From Siderastrea siderea (Eukaryota; Cnidaria; Anthozoa; Scleractinia; Rhizangiidae): a stretch of DNA of 64,000 nt. Below, in pieces: positions 21,185-34,500 of the stretch. The translations under genes and the position numbers were made by a program. The stretch is from positions 44,812,304 through 44,876,303 of the forward strand of contig OZ034971.1 of assembly GCA_964030785.1 (NCBI GenBank). Reading direction: 5' to 3'. The notes under the pieces were generated by a model. That model made no database searches. It had not been told where the DNA came from and worked only from the letters and a program-made list of their open reading frames with translations. How positions within the stretch are numbered: the first letter of the stretch is position 1; each line of letters begins with the position of its first letter.

Positions 21185-24100
21185 ATGACGAGGGCTACTA
21201 ATAGGAAAACGGGCAAGAAGGGTCACGGAGAAAGTGCCAAAAATTCCACCAGCAAACAATCCGCAAAAACTCCGAAGAAACATCCTCAATACCAGCAGGA
21301 GACGTCACAAAAATGGATTATTGGTGTCGGGGTACTTTGTTTACTCATCGGTGCCGTTGCAGTTGTTCTGTATTTTGTTCCTTCACTTCAAGTTGATTTC
21401 AAAGGAAAGGTTTCCCGGGAAAAGGACTTCGAACAGCAGAAAAAGGTTGTTAAAGAACGAGTTAAAGGCGATGGTGTTGATGGACGGAAAGACAAGAAGA
21501 AACCGGCAGGTGAGACGCGAGAGAGTCGCAAACGCTAGCGATTTCAGTGCTTCTGTAATCAAATGCCACACGAATAGTGTGAAAAGGAAAAGCTGCCATT
21601 AACATTGATAATGTAAAATGATCAATATCCGTAATTCCCAGTACCCGTTCTCCCTTCCACCCTGGGTGGGTCCCTGGGATAACAGCACGCGAAAGCCCCA
21701 GATTGCCTTGTGCGGGGAGCTTGGATCACAGTGGTGGGTATTGCTGAAATGTGACTGACTCTGGTAGAAAACAGAATTGTTTCTCGGAAAAAATAGGTAG
21801 TGCCCAGTAGTTATGATGTCATGACACAAGTTTTAGAGGGGATCCAATCTCTTCACTAAAATATAATGTGGAGAGACTGCAAATCATTCCATGTTTCAGA
21901 TACCACGCAGCTCTTAACAAACTCTAATTTCATTGCACCTGTTTCCATTGATAGGTTAAAAATGTGCAGCCTCTTAAGGCTGATATGTGTTCCACAACTC
22001 TAGAAGCACTTTTCTCTGTCTGGGCAAAACTCAAAAATGACTGTTAAATTTTGCAGTCTGTAAAAAGATACAAGCTGGGCGTCATTCTCATATCTTTTAC
22101 TTCCTGTTCCTGCCTCCTTCCTGGCCCACTTTGTGCGATTTCTATTGCATGTTCTCATTTTTGAGAATAAACGCTTTTCCTACTCTTTCCTCCTCCTCAC
22201 AAAAATAATTATGTCATTGAAGCCCAGGGTGACCCCACCTGTCCCCCCCCCCCCCCCACCTCTATGTTACAGTTGTTGTTGTTGTGGAACACTAGAAACT
22301 GAACTTAGAGAGATGGGTCTTAAATGGGGGGGGGGGGGGGGGTGATGAGGATAACTGATTGAAATGCAAACTAAAGCATTTCGTTATTTCCCTTTTTCTG
22401 TATTTACAGGAGCTCATGTACAAGACCTTCCCCCAGAGTTCAGAGATTTTAAGCTCTCAATTCAGAGCAAGTTGCAAATGAAGAACCTAAAAGAAAACAA
22501 TCATGAACTGAAAATCCAAGAACTGAGACATGATAATTCCAAAAGTTCTGTTCATGCATATGTGGTGGAAAATTTTCTCAGCAACAATGAATGTGATAAT
22601 CTTGCCATGGTTCACAGCAGACATGTATCTGAACTTAACAAGCAAGTACCAATCATCTGTTTTGACAGCATCAAATCTTTCCGTGAATACTTAAAAGATG
22701 CAAAACTTAAAATAAAGGTGACACCTAATGATTTTACTAAGGGGACAACCTGTATCAATGAGACATTTTCTGCTAAACTTCAGGGTCGTTTCAAGTGGAG
22801 TTTCAGCACTGCATTTTATCCAGGAGAGAGCAAGTTCTCTACAATGTTTGCTGAAAGAATACAAAAAGCAACAGGACTCAAACTTGAAAATGGAGGAAAA
22901 TTTCAAATCACATCATATCCACAAGGAGTTGGTAAGTTGTAAAAGTCCTCTGAGTTCTGTTTTCCCAAATTGCACTTTAATTTCTTTTTTTCATCTTATT
23001 AATTTGCAATTTATAAGTTACTGTAGTTATTAGACATTAAGTGGGAGATGTCTTACAATTTCTGGTTCCATACTGCTTGGATAGATAAGGATTATTCAAA
23101 AACCTAAAATGACTGCCACGAGAATAATCCTGTCACCTTTTAAGGCAATAAGCTGGAAAACACTTAACCTGACAGGAAAAATAACCAAAGTACTGTAAAC
23201 CTCTATTAACCCTTTAAGCCCTAACAGTGGCAAAAATGAAATTTCTCTTTACATTATCACTAATGTTGTTCAAACATAATTTCACGGGATGAGAATAAAG
23301 GAAGTGATTGCCAAGGATAGGATGTCTTGATTTTTAGACAAATTCTCCTCACTAGTTCCATAAGAAATGTAAGTAGAACAGTAACGAGAAAATGCATTTT
23401 TATATCAGGGCTTAAATGTTTAAAGGTTAGAATAATTTGAGCCACGCCCTCCAAATGAGATTCTGATAAAAATTAAGGAGTTGCTTTCAAGATTTCATCA
23501 AGCATCCTCAGGCAACTGTTATAAGTGGAGGGGGACGGGGGGCGGGAGAAGAGGGGGCAGGAGGTGGGATTCCCAAAGTGGCGGGAAGTGGGAGAAAAAG
23601 GGAACAATTATGCAACATTGTGCAACAGTTTGCAACTGAAAAAATTCAAAGAGGCGGGAGCCAACAAATACAGGGTGGGAACTGGTATTAAAGGGTATGG
23701 GAAGTGGGAGGTTTGAACCCCCCCTGCCCCCCCCCCCCCCTTCTAAGAGATTCCACCTGTCCCAGATTGATAATTTTCATATATTTTTATTCTCTTTCAA
23801 ACTGCTTTTAGGATACAAGAATCACACTGACTGTATTGTCAACCACAGTGACAAACGAGACCGATTTGCCACCATACTGGTTTACTTGAGAGATGTGGAG
23901 GAAGGTGGCGAGACAAAGTTCCCACAGTTAGGAATCAGCGTAAAACCACGTAAAGGACTCGCTCTCATATGGAACAGCATGAACTCACATGGGGAATGTG
24001 ATCCTACTTCTTTTCATAATGCTGCTAAAGTCATCAAAGGACACAAGTTTATTATACAAAGATGGTAACATTATTATAAAGTCACTTCAGTTATTTTTGT

Positions 24101-25607
24101 ATGACTTTATGAGCTTAGGTGTAGTGGTTAGAATGGTGCACTTTTAAAGTGCCATAACCTAAAAATATTTATTTTCTTATCTGAAAGTACACATTACTAG
24201 AAGAACTTCTGCGAAAAATTTTTGCGATTCCAACAAAACACGATTTTTCACGAATTTTTGAAATTGGCCAAATTTTGGCACACCATTCCCCTTAGTCTTC
24301 TCTCAGTAACAAAGGAGCTATGACATCATGTGACACATATTAAGGAACACATGACTAGATATTTCTTCTTGTGCAAGAACTGACCAGCTGCTAAAGGGTA
24401 AAAGATGCCAGAGCAATATTAGAATGGAAATCTCGTCGTTTTCCTTTCTTTTGTGTACAACAGGTAAAGGCAAGGCAATGTGACATCCTGAATTTGTATA
24501 GCGTGAGATCAAATGTGAGTCTGTTAGCTTTCTTGATCAGCAGCACGGGTTAACCAAAGAAATATATTCGTTAAAAAATCACGTTTTGTTTAAATCACGA
24601 AATTTATTCACAGAAGTTCTTGTAGTAAATGTGTAAACAGTTGGGCTAACAAGATGTCGCTGGGAGGAGTAGTATTAAATACTATGCTATGCTACATAAC
24701 TGGAGTTAAGCGCCTGTCATGTGGTTCACAAAAACACTACATTGCGGACACTGGGGAGAATACATCTTTTTAGTCAAACAGTGTGAAGAGCCAAGGGGAT
24801 GGTGACTTGACCCCATATGCCACTCACAAGAATGCATTTTCATACCTTTAAAGTGCTATGACGAGTGACAAGCATATCTGCTTAGGCCCCAGATGGGATT
24901 TGAGGACTTCAAGATAAAAGTGACTGTGGTGTGGTCATTGAAATATGAAAGAAACTCCTTTAGGTACCAAATCTGTGGAGGGGGACAGGGGGACAGGGGG
25001 TGGGAGCTTGGGAGAAAAAGGAGCAGGTGGTGTACAGGAGGCAGGAGAAGATGGGGCAGTAAGCAGGAGAAATAGTGAAAATTATGCAATACTGCACAAT
25101 ATTTTGCAATCAAAAAAGGACAAAGAGGTGGGAGGCAACAGAAACAATGTGGGAAGTACAGGAAGTGGGAGGTTTAAACCCCCTGACCCCCGCTACAAAT
25201 CTCATTTTGAAGGTTTTGCTGAAATTTGTTTCACGCCCTAATAGGTACCAGATTAACACCCTAACTGGTACCAAACAATGAATTTTGACCCCTAGAATGG
25301 ACAACCAGTGCTCCTGTCACTTAATATGGAGCTCCTCGCTCCTTTAGGCTTTTACTTCCTTCAAGTTGACAATGCCATCAGTTATGCAGACTAATAGTAA
25401 AAACCTTTCTTCTTTTACAACAGGTATTACTATCATAATTTCCCTGCACTTGGCAAGCGTCCACAGGAGCCGATGTTACCTCAGCGAGGCACTCATCAAC
25501 CCAGAGTGTCATGTGATGAGTATGAGCAGGGTAGTTGCAGATGGTACGATGAGTGGAACTACGATCACTTAATTGATTACACAGCTAATCTGCAAAACCT
25601 TATCTGA
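21185..25607 (+). CDS. Membrane-anchored prolyl-4-hydroxylase-like 2-oxoglutarate oxygenase (4 exons)
   Basis: Exons 21185-21509, 22410-22931, 23812-24064 and 25424-25607 join in frame to 427 residues. The N-terminus is very Lys-rich and followed by one membrane span (residues 44-66, WIIGVGVLCLLIGAVAVVLYF), so a type II ER/Golgi protein with a lumenal catalytic part is inferred. The P4H core is in exons 2-4: His287 and Asp289 (YKNHTD), VYLRDVEEGGETKFP (306-320), His351 (SFHNAAKVIKG) and Lys361 as the expected 2-oxoglutarate contact, then QRWYYYHNF. The C-terminus ends CDEYEQGSCRWYDEW. There is no collagen-type peptide-binding domain and no EF hand, so it is neither a classical collagen P4H nor an obvious P4HTM; the substrate is unknown. 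The start is the first ATG; an in-frame TTG precedes it. Confidence 0.9.
23210..23419. mobile_element. piggyBac-like MITE, copy 2
   Basis: Begins CCCTTTAAGCCCTAACAGTG after TTAA at 23206-23209 and ends near ATATCAGGGCTTAAATGT before TTAA at 23420. Lies in intron 2 of the P4H-like gene, inverted relative to copy 1. Confidence 0.75.
23525..23740. repeat. Purine-rich dispersed repeat, copy A
   Basis: GGAGGGGGACGGGGGGCGGG-type start, an internal ATTATGCAACATTGTGCAAC, and GGGAAGTGGGAGGTTTGAAC near a poly-C end. A diverged second copy sits in the next intron (24972-25200) with the same internal order. G-rich strand tracts could form quadruplexes. Confidence 0.7.
24972..25200. repeat. Purine-rich dispersed repeat, copy B
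   Basis: Same layout as the copy at 23525-23740: GGAGGGGGACAGGGGGACAG start, ATTATGCAATACTGCACAAT in the middle and GGAAGTGGGAGGTTTAAACC at the end. Both copies are in the same orientation in consecutive introns of the P4H-like gene. Confidence 0.7.
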
Positions 25608-25759
25608 GTTCTAGATCATTAATTACAAATGTAATACTTCAGTTATTTAGAGGTATAAATGTTAGATTTTTAAGAAGTACATAACAGTTGAACTCTCTTT
25701 AATGGTCACCAACATATAGAATTTAATCATCACTGCCGTGAAGTTGCTGTAATGTACAT

Positions 25760-25765
25760 AATAAA
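25760..25765 (+). terminator. Polyadenylation signal AATAAA of the P4H-like gene
   Basis: The first canonical AATAAA after the stop codon, 153 bases downstream, on the gene's strand. Confidence 0.55.
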
Positions 25766-26718
25766 TACGTTTCAAAAAATATATTTGAGGGAATAGTTCA
25801 GCCTCCAGTGTAAGAAAACATGGTTGTTGTGGAGAGGTCAGTAGAGGGTTTTTGAATCTTGAAGGTCAAAGCATTCACTGAAAATTAAAAAGGATATCAA
25901 AGACTTGTCTGTTTTCATTTTTATTAGTACTGAGTATGCATTAAATGAGGATACAAGGAGATACAAGAGTGTAGCAAAATGTACGACCAAGGAAGTGCCC
26001 TTCTGAAATACTGAGCGCACCTAAGATACGTTTTGACATGAATATATAACCACCTTAATCAAGTGTTGTTTCACTTATCAATGTATTAAAAATTACCCAA
26101 TACCTGGGGAGTAGTTTCTCAAAATATCTCAAAACAAAACAACTCAAGACATGTCTCTAAGAACAACTGGCAATGTCACGTAATAAATAAAGGGAATGTT
26201 CACAAGCAGAAACTTTTTCTTTCACCTGTTGACAAAGACCCTTATCCAAAATTGACAACCAAAAAGTCAAAATCAATCCTTGGCACAGCTTAAGTAGTAA
26301 CTGTAACGTTTTCAAGACACTACCAAAATTAAGTTGTTTCACTACGAAATTGCAGCCTGAAATTTCCCAAGAGTATAACAGACAATCATACAATTGGGGA
26401 TAGTGGTGCATACACCTATCAAACTAACAGCGGTAGTTTTGTATGACTTTTTTACAGCTTTGGCCCACAACGCCATCACTTTTGTTGTCAATTTTTTTCA
26501 GTTACCAATATTAATGTAGTCAACTCAATAAATAGCTGCAAACTTCAAACGTGACTCTTGGGAGGTAGGATTGATTGTTCACTAAGTTTATGTGAATTAG
26601 GTGAAATGGGCCTTTTGCGCGACGTGGTAACTAGGTGCAAAATCTTCCATGCTGGGTGGCAAGAGGGACAGTGGGACATGAAAAAACAGAATTAACAAGG
26701 AATTGCTGTGGCGATATA

Positions 26719-26888
26719 CAGTGGAACCTGGATATAACAAAGTGCCAAGGGACTGGCATAATGTATTCCTAATTACGGGGGTTCATTATATCGGGGCTCT
26801 TTTTCATACATTTACAACTACTGGACTGACAATTAGGGTTTGTTATACTCTTTGTTATATAGGGGTTCGTTATATAGGCGTTCCACTG
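26719..26888. mobile_element. 170 bp Tc1/mariner-like MITE
   Basis: Ends CAGTGGAACCTGGATATAAC and, inverted, CAGTGGAACGCCTATATAAC, with TA on both sides (26717-26718 and 26889-26890). TA duplications and CAGTGGAACCT ends are usual for Tc1/mariner-type non-autonomous elements. Confidence 0.85.
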
Positions 26889-27120
26889 TACTTTTCACTT
26901 TACTGTTGTCCGGCTGCACCACTTGCCATCCGGCATGACGGATTTTGCACTGTGTGACCAATTCATGCAAAGGGCCAGTTGTGTGACTCTTTTGGACAAG
27001 GGTCTAATGCATGTGTTCAGTGGCAAATGATGAACTCACAGACTGAACCAGCCAGTACATGTAGATCAGAGTTGAATGCAAGCATTTAACCCTTTCAATC
27101 CCAAGAACATGCAAGTTTAA

Positions 27121-27316
27121 CCCTTTAAGCCCCACCAGTGATCAGCAACAAATTTCTCTCCTCATCATATCAGTGCATACAAGTCATAAGAATTAACGAA
27201 TTGATCACTGAAGATGAGTTGTCTTGATGTTTAAACAAGTTCTCCCAACTAGTACTCAACAAAATACATGGAGACCAGTAAGGAGAATCTGAATAATGAT
27301 GCTGGGGCTTAAAGGG
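27121..27316. mobile_element. piggyBac-like MITE, copy 3
   Basis: Starts CCCTTTAAGCCCCACCAGTG after TTAA (27117-27120) and ends GGGGCTTAAAGGG. The right TTAA has changed. A further isolated TTAACCCTTTCAATCCCA start lies just upstream at about 27086. Confidence 0.75.
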
Positions 27317-28573
27317 AAACAAGAAAAAATCCCAATTTTACTTAAAATGTTTTAAAAAACTGCCCTTCAATTAACTACTTTTCAAAAGTTTTTGTTTCAA
27401 CCATGACTTAAATGACAAAATGAGGTTTTGACCCTGGGATAAAAAGGGTTAATTAAAGTTATGCCAGTCTCAGTACACAAACTTTTGAACAGTCTTCAGT
27501 GTTCAATAAATCTACAACAGATATCAATTCTCTTTAAGTGTAAAAATATACAAGTATCATATAGTCATCTTAATCCATAAAATATTTACATCATGACCTG
27601 TAGTATACATTAAGAATTAAGTCAATGAATGTCACAATAGTTTCTTTTTATATAAAATTCCTAAACTGCTGACATGTGATAATCGAAAGATCTGTTTTCC
27701 TTAAGTTAAGCTTAATATTTACGAATATGATACACTTCCTCAAATACAATAACTGAATAATGTACTATACAATCTTTGAACAGTAAGCTTTTTTTCTCCC
27801 AGCACATCACTCCATCTGAAGTGGTTACTTTTCATGTAAACTTTTCACATAAAAAACAGATTGCTGAAGGCTTCAAAAATTGGGGCTGGTCAGACAGGAA
27901 CTTGTTGTAAAACGGTGAGAAAAAAAATCCACATGCAAAAGAGTTATGCCTTAAGAAACGAAACAGACTTGCAACAAAATTTTATGACGTAAGCTTGAGA
28001 TCTTTTTCAAGAGTGCCAGAAAACAAACCAAAATCAACCTCACATTGATTTTTTAGCCCAAATTCAAAGGTCAAAAATGTTATCATTTTAAAAAGGCTGG
28101 TATTAAAATAGACAGATCTGCATGTATGGCAGCATTAACTGTACTGTCCCCATTGAAAATCTTTACTTTCAATGCCTCTACAAACCAAACAAGTACCACT
28201 GGAAACGACCTACAATGGCCATCTTTACCCAGTATAAAAGACACAACATAATTATGATAATTACTACAACTGTTTTTTTTTTAAAGTAACACACAAACCA
28301 AAAACAAACAAACCCAACACTGGAAAATTAGCCAAAATCCTTCAAATAATGGTAGGAGTTTTTCACAAGTTAGGTGTGCCAGTCACAGCAATTAAACAGT
28401 TGAAAGAGAAAGGCAGGCAGAATGCTCATCTGTCAAAGTAAACCAGTTTTTATCATTCTTATGTTATCCAGGCAATAAATTAGACTTTTTCTAAGGTATT
28501 TTAAATTAATAGTTTGACCATATAAAGTTAGTTTGCATGGCCTTTTCTATCACTACCCTCTGTAGATTAAGCA

Positions 28574-31500
28574 TTACTGTGAAGCTTCCACTTGTGATAG
28601 TTGCTGGTTGGCTGTCGCTGGCGAAGTGACAGCCATCTTAGGGTAGGAGGGCAAGGCAGAAAAAGCAGAGAATGCCGATCTTGCACTGATGTTGATAATC
28701 TTTACTTTTGTCTTGTCCGGCCCTAAAAGCAAGGGAGACGTGTCCCTGAAAAAAAAAAACATGCCAAAACCAGTTAGTTCTCTTACATCTTTCCCACACA
28801 CGTTTAAGAAGGAGGCCTTCCAAGGGGAGAGCGCAATAATACCCCAGAAACTGACGTAACGAGACTTTTGCAACTGTAAAAGCAACTTGAGTGTTCAACT
28901 AAAATAAAACAGCATTACAATCAACACTCAAAAAGACAGATGCTCAACAAATGTATGTTATAGACATTGCAATTAAACCTGTGTATTATACCAATACTTA
29001 TGGGAGAAAGAGGATGAACCTAAATACTCCCTAACCATTCAGCTCTACTGATTGTAAGGATTTACAAGCATTCAGAGAAAGACTGTAATGATGTTGAGAT
29101 TTTAGTACACTCAGCAAAGTAACAGCAGCATTTCCTTTTTATGTGTAAATGAAAGTGGATGCATCAGTTAATAACAGAACTACAAAGTTTGGTCTTTTAC
29201 TCATAAGACTGGTGCTTGCTTCTATTGTTTTACCCTTTAAGCCCCAATGGTGACAAGCATCTAATTTCTCCTTACAGTTTCATTACTTGATCAAACATAC
29301 AGGTCATGAGAATTGAGGAAATGATCACTAAAGAGGAGGTGTCTTGATGTGCGAGCCAATTCTCCCAACTATGGGTTGTTGATTGCGACGTTTCAACTGC
29401 AATACTGCTCGTCTTCATCAGGCGAGAGGTCGATTGTTTATGTGTCGCTATTTCTGGCATGATGGTTTGCTGCTATTGGTGCATTTCGATCCTCATTATT
29501 ATTCCGACTATTAGATGTTGTTCCCTCACAGGTCCGCTTTGTGGTTGGTCAGCTGTTGTGCTTTCTGATCGTAGGTATCCAAGCTTCAGGAATTTCGATT
29601 CCACTATCTCTATTGATGTTATTAGGATGAAGTCTTACATAGATAGCCTCTTTGACCCTACGTGTGTACCAGTGAGGGTCATGATCATTAAACTTAACTT
29701 CTTTCCAAATAGGAAGATGCCCCGTTTCATTTGCGTGCTCCGAAACTGCGAAGGTTTGCGTACGAGCAAGCCGTATATCTCTGTCGTGTTCTTTTATTCT
29801 GTCTTGCATCGCTCTCTCCCTGTTTCCCCAATGTATACTTTGCCGCACTCACATGGAATTTTATAGACGACACCGTCTTGTTTAGTTGGTTCAAGGGCGT
29901 CTTTCGGTCGTACCAAGTGAGACCTAAGAGTTGTGTCTGATTTGAAGACAGTGCGTATGCCTTGTTGTTGTAGGCAGCGGCGAGGAACCCCTGATACACC
30001 TTGTATGTAGGGTAGAACCGCAGTAGATTTAAAGTCCTGTGTAGGTTCTTTGTTGGCTGTTGGTCTTGTTGTCTTTGTGAGCTTTCGTACAAATGAAGAC
30101 GGATATCCGCTCGAAACAAGTACCGATGATAAATGTTTCTTTTCTTCAGAGATAGCTGATGGTTTTGATGTGAGGTGTTTGGCTCGGTCATATAGACACT
30201 TAACAATACCACGTTTCACTGACTGAGGATGGTGTGAATCATAGGCCAGGTATTGGTCAGTGTGGGTGGACTTTCTGTAAACAGTAGTGGTGAGAAGACC
30301 ATGACGTGTCGAGAAAGGGGATAGTGTTATCTTCCTCGATTTCCATGGTAAAACGAATAGTAGGCTGTTGACTGTTTAGATGTTGTAAAAAGCTGTCTAC
30401 ATAGTCTTTACCTAAGACTGTAAAAGTGTCGTCTACATATTGCTTCCAGATCTTAGGTTTATAGGTCGCTGTTGCTATCGGCCATTCCTCAAACTCTTCC
30501 ATGTAAAGGTTAGCAATACCCCCTAAGACAGGGCTCCCCATGGCTGCTCCGTCTTTCTGTTCGTAAATCGACCCATTGTGTTGGAAATATGTGGATCTTA
30601 AGACAAAGTTTAAAAGGTCGGCAATTTGTGTAGGTGTAAGATTTGTGCGGTCGGCAAAACCGGGGTCGTTCTCTAGTTTGCATAATGCGGCCTTTATGGC
30701 ACCCTCGATCGGCACGTTTGTAAATAACGATTCTATGTCAAAAGATACCATGACTTCGTTTTCTTGTATTCGCTCATGGCTGATGGTAGACAAAATGAGA
30801 AGAGTTGGTAACTGTGTAGTCTGATTTGCCTGTCAACGGGGACAGGATGTCAGCTAAGTGTGCCGACAAATCATCATGGTTTGAAAATAACCCATTTATT
30901 TTTCTCGACTCAAGGGTCAGTTTCTCTTTTCGCATCTCCCAAACAAACGAATAAATGTTCATCTTACACCACGATGAACAATAAACACAACTTTAATGAC
31001 ATTCTCCCAACTAGTACCATAATAAATATATGGAGAACAATCAGGAGAACATGCATGTTGAGACTAGGGATTAAAGGGTTAAACTAAAAGACATCAATAC
31101 TCAGAAGGATGCAGTTACCATCACTGCCACCTCCTCCTTAGAAGGCCTTGTGGAGAGGAAGGGTTGATCTCATGTAGGACTCACCTATCAGCACCTTCAA
31201 CATGTAATGGGACCTTCTCTGCACCATCAGGAGGCTCCCTTGCAAAGAGGTACGAGTTGTTCGGTTTCGGAGATGACGCATATTTGGGTCCTCCAGCAGG
31301 AAGCTCAGGAGATACGTTCTCTTCAGCTTCTGCCACCCCTCCTGAGGAACATCTCGATGATGGCTGTGAATCTGATGCCCCTGGCATTATGGGATATGTT
31401 GGTGATGCCGAGTGGCTTCTACTGCTGCTGTTTCCACTTCCTCCACTATCTTGCCCCTCGTGGTTATCAGCGGGTGTCTGTGTTTGAATGTCTACGGTAC

Positions 31501-34500
31501 GAAAAGGCATCACTCCTCCAATTCCAGTCAGCACTTCTGCCACTGGGGCTTTACGACCATCTGGCACTTGTTCCATTACTTGCACCTGCAAAAGAAAACA
31601 TCTTTTAGTCCTGAATTTTTACATCACATAATTTGTGTTGAGGGAGAGAATGCATTATCAATTTACACAGAAGCATGCAAGAATTTAACCCTTTCACTCC
31701 CAGAGGCAGTTATGGAGACATTTTGGTGGTTCTAACTTTTGAATCTGCGAACGAAACACTATGGTGTGACCATTACGTGAAACCTTGTCAGCAGTACTGT
31801 TATGTGGTACTATTTATATTTATAAGTATTTTACAAAATAAAATTTGGGATTCGTCTTGAATTTTGATTTTAGGCACTTTTGGGAGTGAAAAGATTAAAG
31901 AACACGAGAGGAGCTTAGAGATGCAACAAAGACAGCTGGTTTTACTTGTGCACACTCTAAACTCAAAATAACCTCAACCTGATAAAAGCTCGTGCACGGC
32001 ATTGTTCATGTGGACTATAACATTGTACAATGAATGCACTCTGAGCAGTCATGGCATATATCTTTCTTTAAACATTCTGTGATTAATAATATCAACCAAC
32101 AACAAATGTCCAAGCAAACTCACTCTGTCTGTCTGAGTGTCTGTCAGCACTAGCTTCTGTATTTCAGAGTTTAGGCCTTCCAAGCTTCGTTTCTGTGGCC
32201 CCTCCGATGGTCTTGAGACCAAAGGGATTGAAATGGGGATAGACTGAGGCAGTCTGCTTGCAGGTATGGCAGTATGGTCTCCATGTAGTGGAGATTGGCG
32301 GCCATACGTCTGACTGGATTTGCTTCCTTGCTTTGTGCGTTGCAAGTGCTGTTTTAATTTCTGTAAAAAAAAAGTTTTTTACAGTAAGATCCTGTACTAT
32401 AACAGAACAAAAACGTCGTCTTTATTAAAAAATTATTATGGACAGCTTGACTGGTTGTAAGCCGTGTTTCTGTATGTACAACTTTATTGATTCACGGTAT
32501 ATTTTTCTTTTTGTCTAAAGAAGAAACACTGGATGCTTAATCTCCAAAAGCTAACAGAAAACTAATATTCCAGCTCATCTTTTAAGCAAGCTGTTCTTGA
32601 GTCATACAACACTTGCCTGGGGGCACTTTCCAGCTTAAACAGGTGTCTAGTTGTTGTTTTGGCTTTTACCTTAACCTACATATTCAAGGCAGGTGGCTTG
32701 CCTATCAGGTCAGGGAACACAAAAAGCTACCAGCCCAACATCAAAAACTAAGATGTTCCAGAAGAATGGGACTTCTTGCAAGCCCTGCACTCAACATATT
32801 TGTACAGTTATCTCAATAACAGAAACCTCTAGGACTACAACTTGGCAAATGAATAACATTTTTCTCATTAATTTTGATCTGGAGAGGACTTTAACTCCTG
32901 TCTGCAATAATGGACTATCCAATATGGTGACATGTCCAAACGAAAAAAGTTGACTGTGTCAAAGGAAAAAAAGTTAGGTTCAAATTCAAGAGGATTAAAA
33001 GGTAATGCAGATCGAATTGAAAGAGACAATGAAGACAAATTTGAAAAAGAATGAAGACAGAATTGACAGCCTGGTTTTCATGAACTAAACGACAATTGCC
33101 ACATGAATGCTAGTAGGAGAATGTGAGCCTTCAATTCAATCTACAGCACTGAATGTGTAATACTTACTTCTTTAATTTTTTGGTCAGCACTGCCCCAAGA
33201 GTTTGATCTCTTGTGCCTTGTTCCTAGACTTTCATCTATTTCAGTCTCATCCCACACTGGTGTCTGTAAAACAACAAAACACTGTGTCACAGGAATTCCT
33301 TTTTCACAGACCTTCTTACGTGGGATTATGTAATGTTCTGTGCCAAGACTGTGAAGGATATCAGAGTTGCTAGTTTTTAAAGAAGACAAAACAGCACTAA
33401 ACAAAAAAGAAATTCCACAAAAAAAAAAGAATCCTTCTCTTATTTTAAGCCCTCAGACTGAAAAACATATCTTTCAGTAGGACTGACAAAGATATTACCA
33501 GTTCTTAGTTCAAAATGATCACATTTGAGACCCTGTAATGTAAAAAGACTTCTTCACAACATAAGAGTCCATAGGGAAAAGTTTGAATGCACGCCATAAT
33601 AAAATGGACAGATTAATCTGGATTCATTGAAATTATAACATCTCCTTTTTTTAGCAGTTATCTCATAATTTAAGGGGTGGTCACGCAGATCAAATGATCA
33701 TACTATTTAGTAAATCTGCAAAATTTTGTAAAAATCTCTGTGAAACTAACAGAAACGTAGGAACAGAAACTATCTGACGTTACCAGTCCTAAGTCTCTTG
33801 CTCTAATCACAAAATTCAGCAGTACTTTCCAGTGGTGATGTTCATTTTTCAATATTTTACAAAATGAAATTTTGGTCTTTTTCTTAGGAGCTTGAGAGCA
33901 ATGGTTTGACTGTAGCTGCTTACTTCGGTATTACTTGGCAAGGATTTTCGTCTTTTCACAACAACTTTTTGGCTACTTTCACTAACACCTTTCATGATTT
34001 AACTTTTATTTCTAGTCAGCATGCAGGAAGGAACTGGGTGTAAGCATGCAAATTCCCATTTTGTGCAAAAGAAGACAAAGTATTGGATATTGACACCCTT
34101 GACAGCTGGTCATTTACAGACCAGTTAAATTCTGGAATTACTCAAGACACTCTTCCTTGTTTTCACCTTGCCCTATTTGCCTGCAGATTAACAACATTCC
34201 TATTTCCCTCCCCTTGCTGTGCCTGCATGGATCCTATGGTACATGTAATTCTACAAAATTTGCTGTCAAAGCAGGAATTTTATTGCCTATGCTAATTCTG
34301 CAGAATTTGCTGCCATGTCCGCCTTCTTCACCTCTCCCCCCCCCCCCCCCCAAAAAAAACTACCCTACGGCCAACTGGAGGGCTTTGAGCAGAACTTCCT
34401 TGTGTCTGATTTGCCTCATTATTTTTGCTTATACATGTACGCACTTCAAGTCATCTGACAAACATCGTCCCATATCTTTTTCAGTTTGGTTGCCAGTCTT

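Larger units (their letters stand above)
25766..28573. other. Tail-to-tail intergenic DNA between the P4H-like gene and GLCCI1
   Basis: No exon is recognised. The stretch should hold the GLCCI1 3' UTR at its right end. It contains two MITEs (26719-26888 and 27121-27316) and AT-rich DNA without other visible structure. Confidence 0.55.
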
